Part shown: positions 6,355-6,576 of the stretch, in pieces
Numbering within the stretch: the stretch's first letter is position 1
Layout of the letters: each line of letters begins with the position of its first letter
DNA from: JABFRJ01 sp031409695
GTDB taxonomy: Bacteria > Pseudomonadota > Alphaproteobacteria > Rhizobiales > Hyphomicrobiaceae
Length of the DNA stretch: 6,576 nucleotides
Assembly: GCA_031409695.1 (NCBI GenBank)
Contig: JANNXS010000457.1
Coordinates: 1-6,576, forward strand
Reading direction: 5' to 3'
Notes under the pieces: model-generated
What the model was told of the DNA's origin: nothing
The model's input: the letters and a program-made list of their open reading frames with translations, nothing else
Databases searched by the model: none
Translations under genes and position numbers: made by a program

Positions 6355-6359
6355 GGCGA
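6328..6359. repeat. Left arm of a 32-bp exact inverted repeat within mdh
   Basis: The reverse complement of 6328-6359 equals 6545-6576 base for base, including every synonymous position. On the minus strand it covers Mdh codons for MAESYLKDQ plus five bases before the Met. The arms are separated by 185 bp. The right arm stops at the window edge, so 32 bp is a minimum. Confidence 0.95.
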
Positions 6360-6576
6360 CGACATGGTGCCCATGGTGCGTTATTCGACCATTGGCGGCA
6401 TCCCGCTTCCCGATTGCATCACGCTCGGCATGTTCAGCCAGGAGCAGCTCGACGCCATGGTCAAGCGCTGTCGCGGCGGCGGCGGCGAAATCGTGGCCCT
6501 TCTTGGCAACGGCTCAGCGTTCTATGCGCCCGCCGCATCCGCGATCGCCATGGCCGAGAGCTACTTGAAAGACCAG
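6349..6576 (+). pseudogene. mdh: Malate dehydrogenase, central fragment on the opposite strand, running off the right edge
   Basis: The plus-strand frame from 6349 reads GHGDDMVPMVRYSTIGGIPL, then LGMFSQEQLDAMVKRCR, GGGGEIVALLGNGSAFYAPA and SAIAMAESYLKDQ to the window edge, with no stop. This is the Mdh segment from the catalytic His (codon 6352-6354, of the GGHGD motif) to the start of the C-terminal region. Counting codons puts His at about 176 and Met at 242, which joins exactly with the 79-residue minus-strand fragment to give 320 residues, the usual length. The N-terminal half (GxGxxG nucleotide-binding motif, substrate Arg loops) is absent. No start codon or ribosome site precedes it. 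Confidence 0.9.
6545..6576. repeat. Right arm of the mdh inverted repeat, cut by the window edge
   Basis: This is the exact reverse complement of 6328-6359, encoding IAMAESYLKDQ on the plus strand. The sense reading continues 21 bp past the 11-bp microhomology (6545-6555), which rules out a simple inversion between those sites. Confidence 0.95.

Noticed and set aside
6349..6555. Simple inversion of an mdh segment between the 11-bp inverted repeats, such as an invertible switch
   Set aside because: After an inversion the sequence beyond 6555 should return to the antisense of the GGHGD upstream region. Instead it stays in sense and encodes AESYLKDQ, so material is duplicated, not just flipped.
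6353..6568. Plus-strand 71-residue frame rich in Ser, Ala and Arg
   Set aside because: The neighbouring frame over the same bases gives clear Mdh sequence (GDDMVPMVRYST, GSAFYAPA), so this frame is a shadow.

Overview
The window looks like chromosomal DNA of an alphaproteobacterium, most likely Hyphomicrobiales (Rhizobiales). The evidence is moderately high GC, a carbohydrate ABC transport operon with a Tat-type binding protein, and a malate dehydrogenase C-terminus of rhizobial type. This assignment comes from protein style and was not searched.

Layout, left to right. (1) Positions 1-3520, minus strand, hold a CUT1-type sugar uptake operon. In transcription order it has a Tat-exported family 1 solute-binding protein (2180-3520), a 218-bp structured gap, a MalF/UgpA-type permease (1077-1961), a MalG/UgpE-type permease (226-1080, 4-bp overlap) and the first 70 codons of an unrecognised protein (1-210) that runs off the left edge. 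No ATPase gene is in view. (2) Positions 3521-3741 are a divergent control region. A near-perfect 14-bp palindrome (TGTTATCGGTAACA, 3616-3629) lies where the predicted start sites of both divergent promoters fall. (3) Positions 3742-4815, plus strand, encode a LacI-family repressor resembling gluconate regulator GntR, the obvious ligand of that operator. (4) Positions 4857-5984, minus strand, encode a Tat-exported DUF3500 protein whose signal peptide and mature N-terminus are built from 15-bp repeats encoding a (V/A)(G/V)LG(P/S) pentapeptide. (5) Positions 5985-6114 hold two hairpins downstream of mdh. (6) Positions 6115-6576 hold malate dehydrogenase in an impossible arrangement: the C-terminal quarter is on the minus strand, and the segment from the catalytic His to the same C-terminal region is on the plus strand.

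The transporter and repressor make a self-contained inducible uptake module: the repressor would hold both promoters shut until a sugar or sugar acid binds it. The DUF3500 gene and mdh appear unrelated to it.

The strongest oddity is the mdh fold-back. The two mdh pieces share an identical inverted segment of at least 32 bp and join at an 11-bp microhomology (GGCCATGGCGA). A simple inversion does not explain it. It is either an inverted duplication or, more likely, an assembly or amplification chimera, so the right end should not be taken as genuine gene order without checking. I found no convincing new multi-gene system. The least described gene is the repeat-bearing DUF3500 protein.
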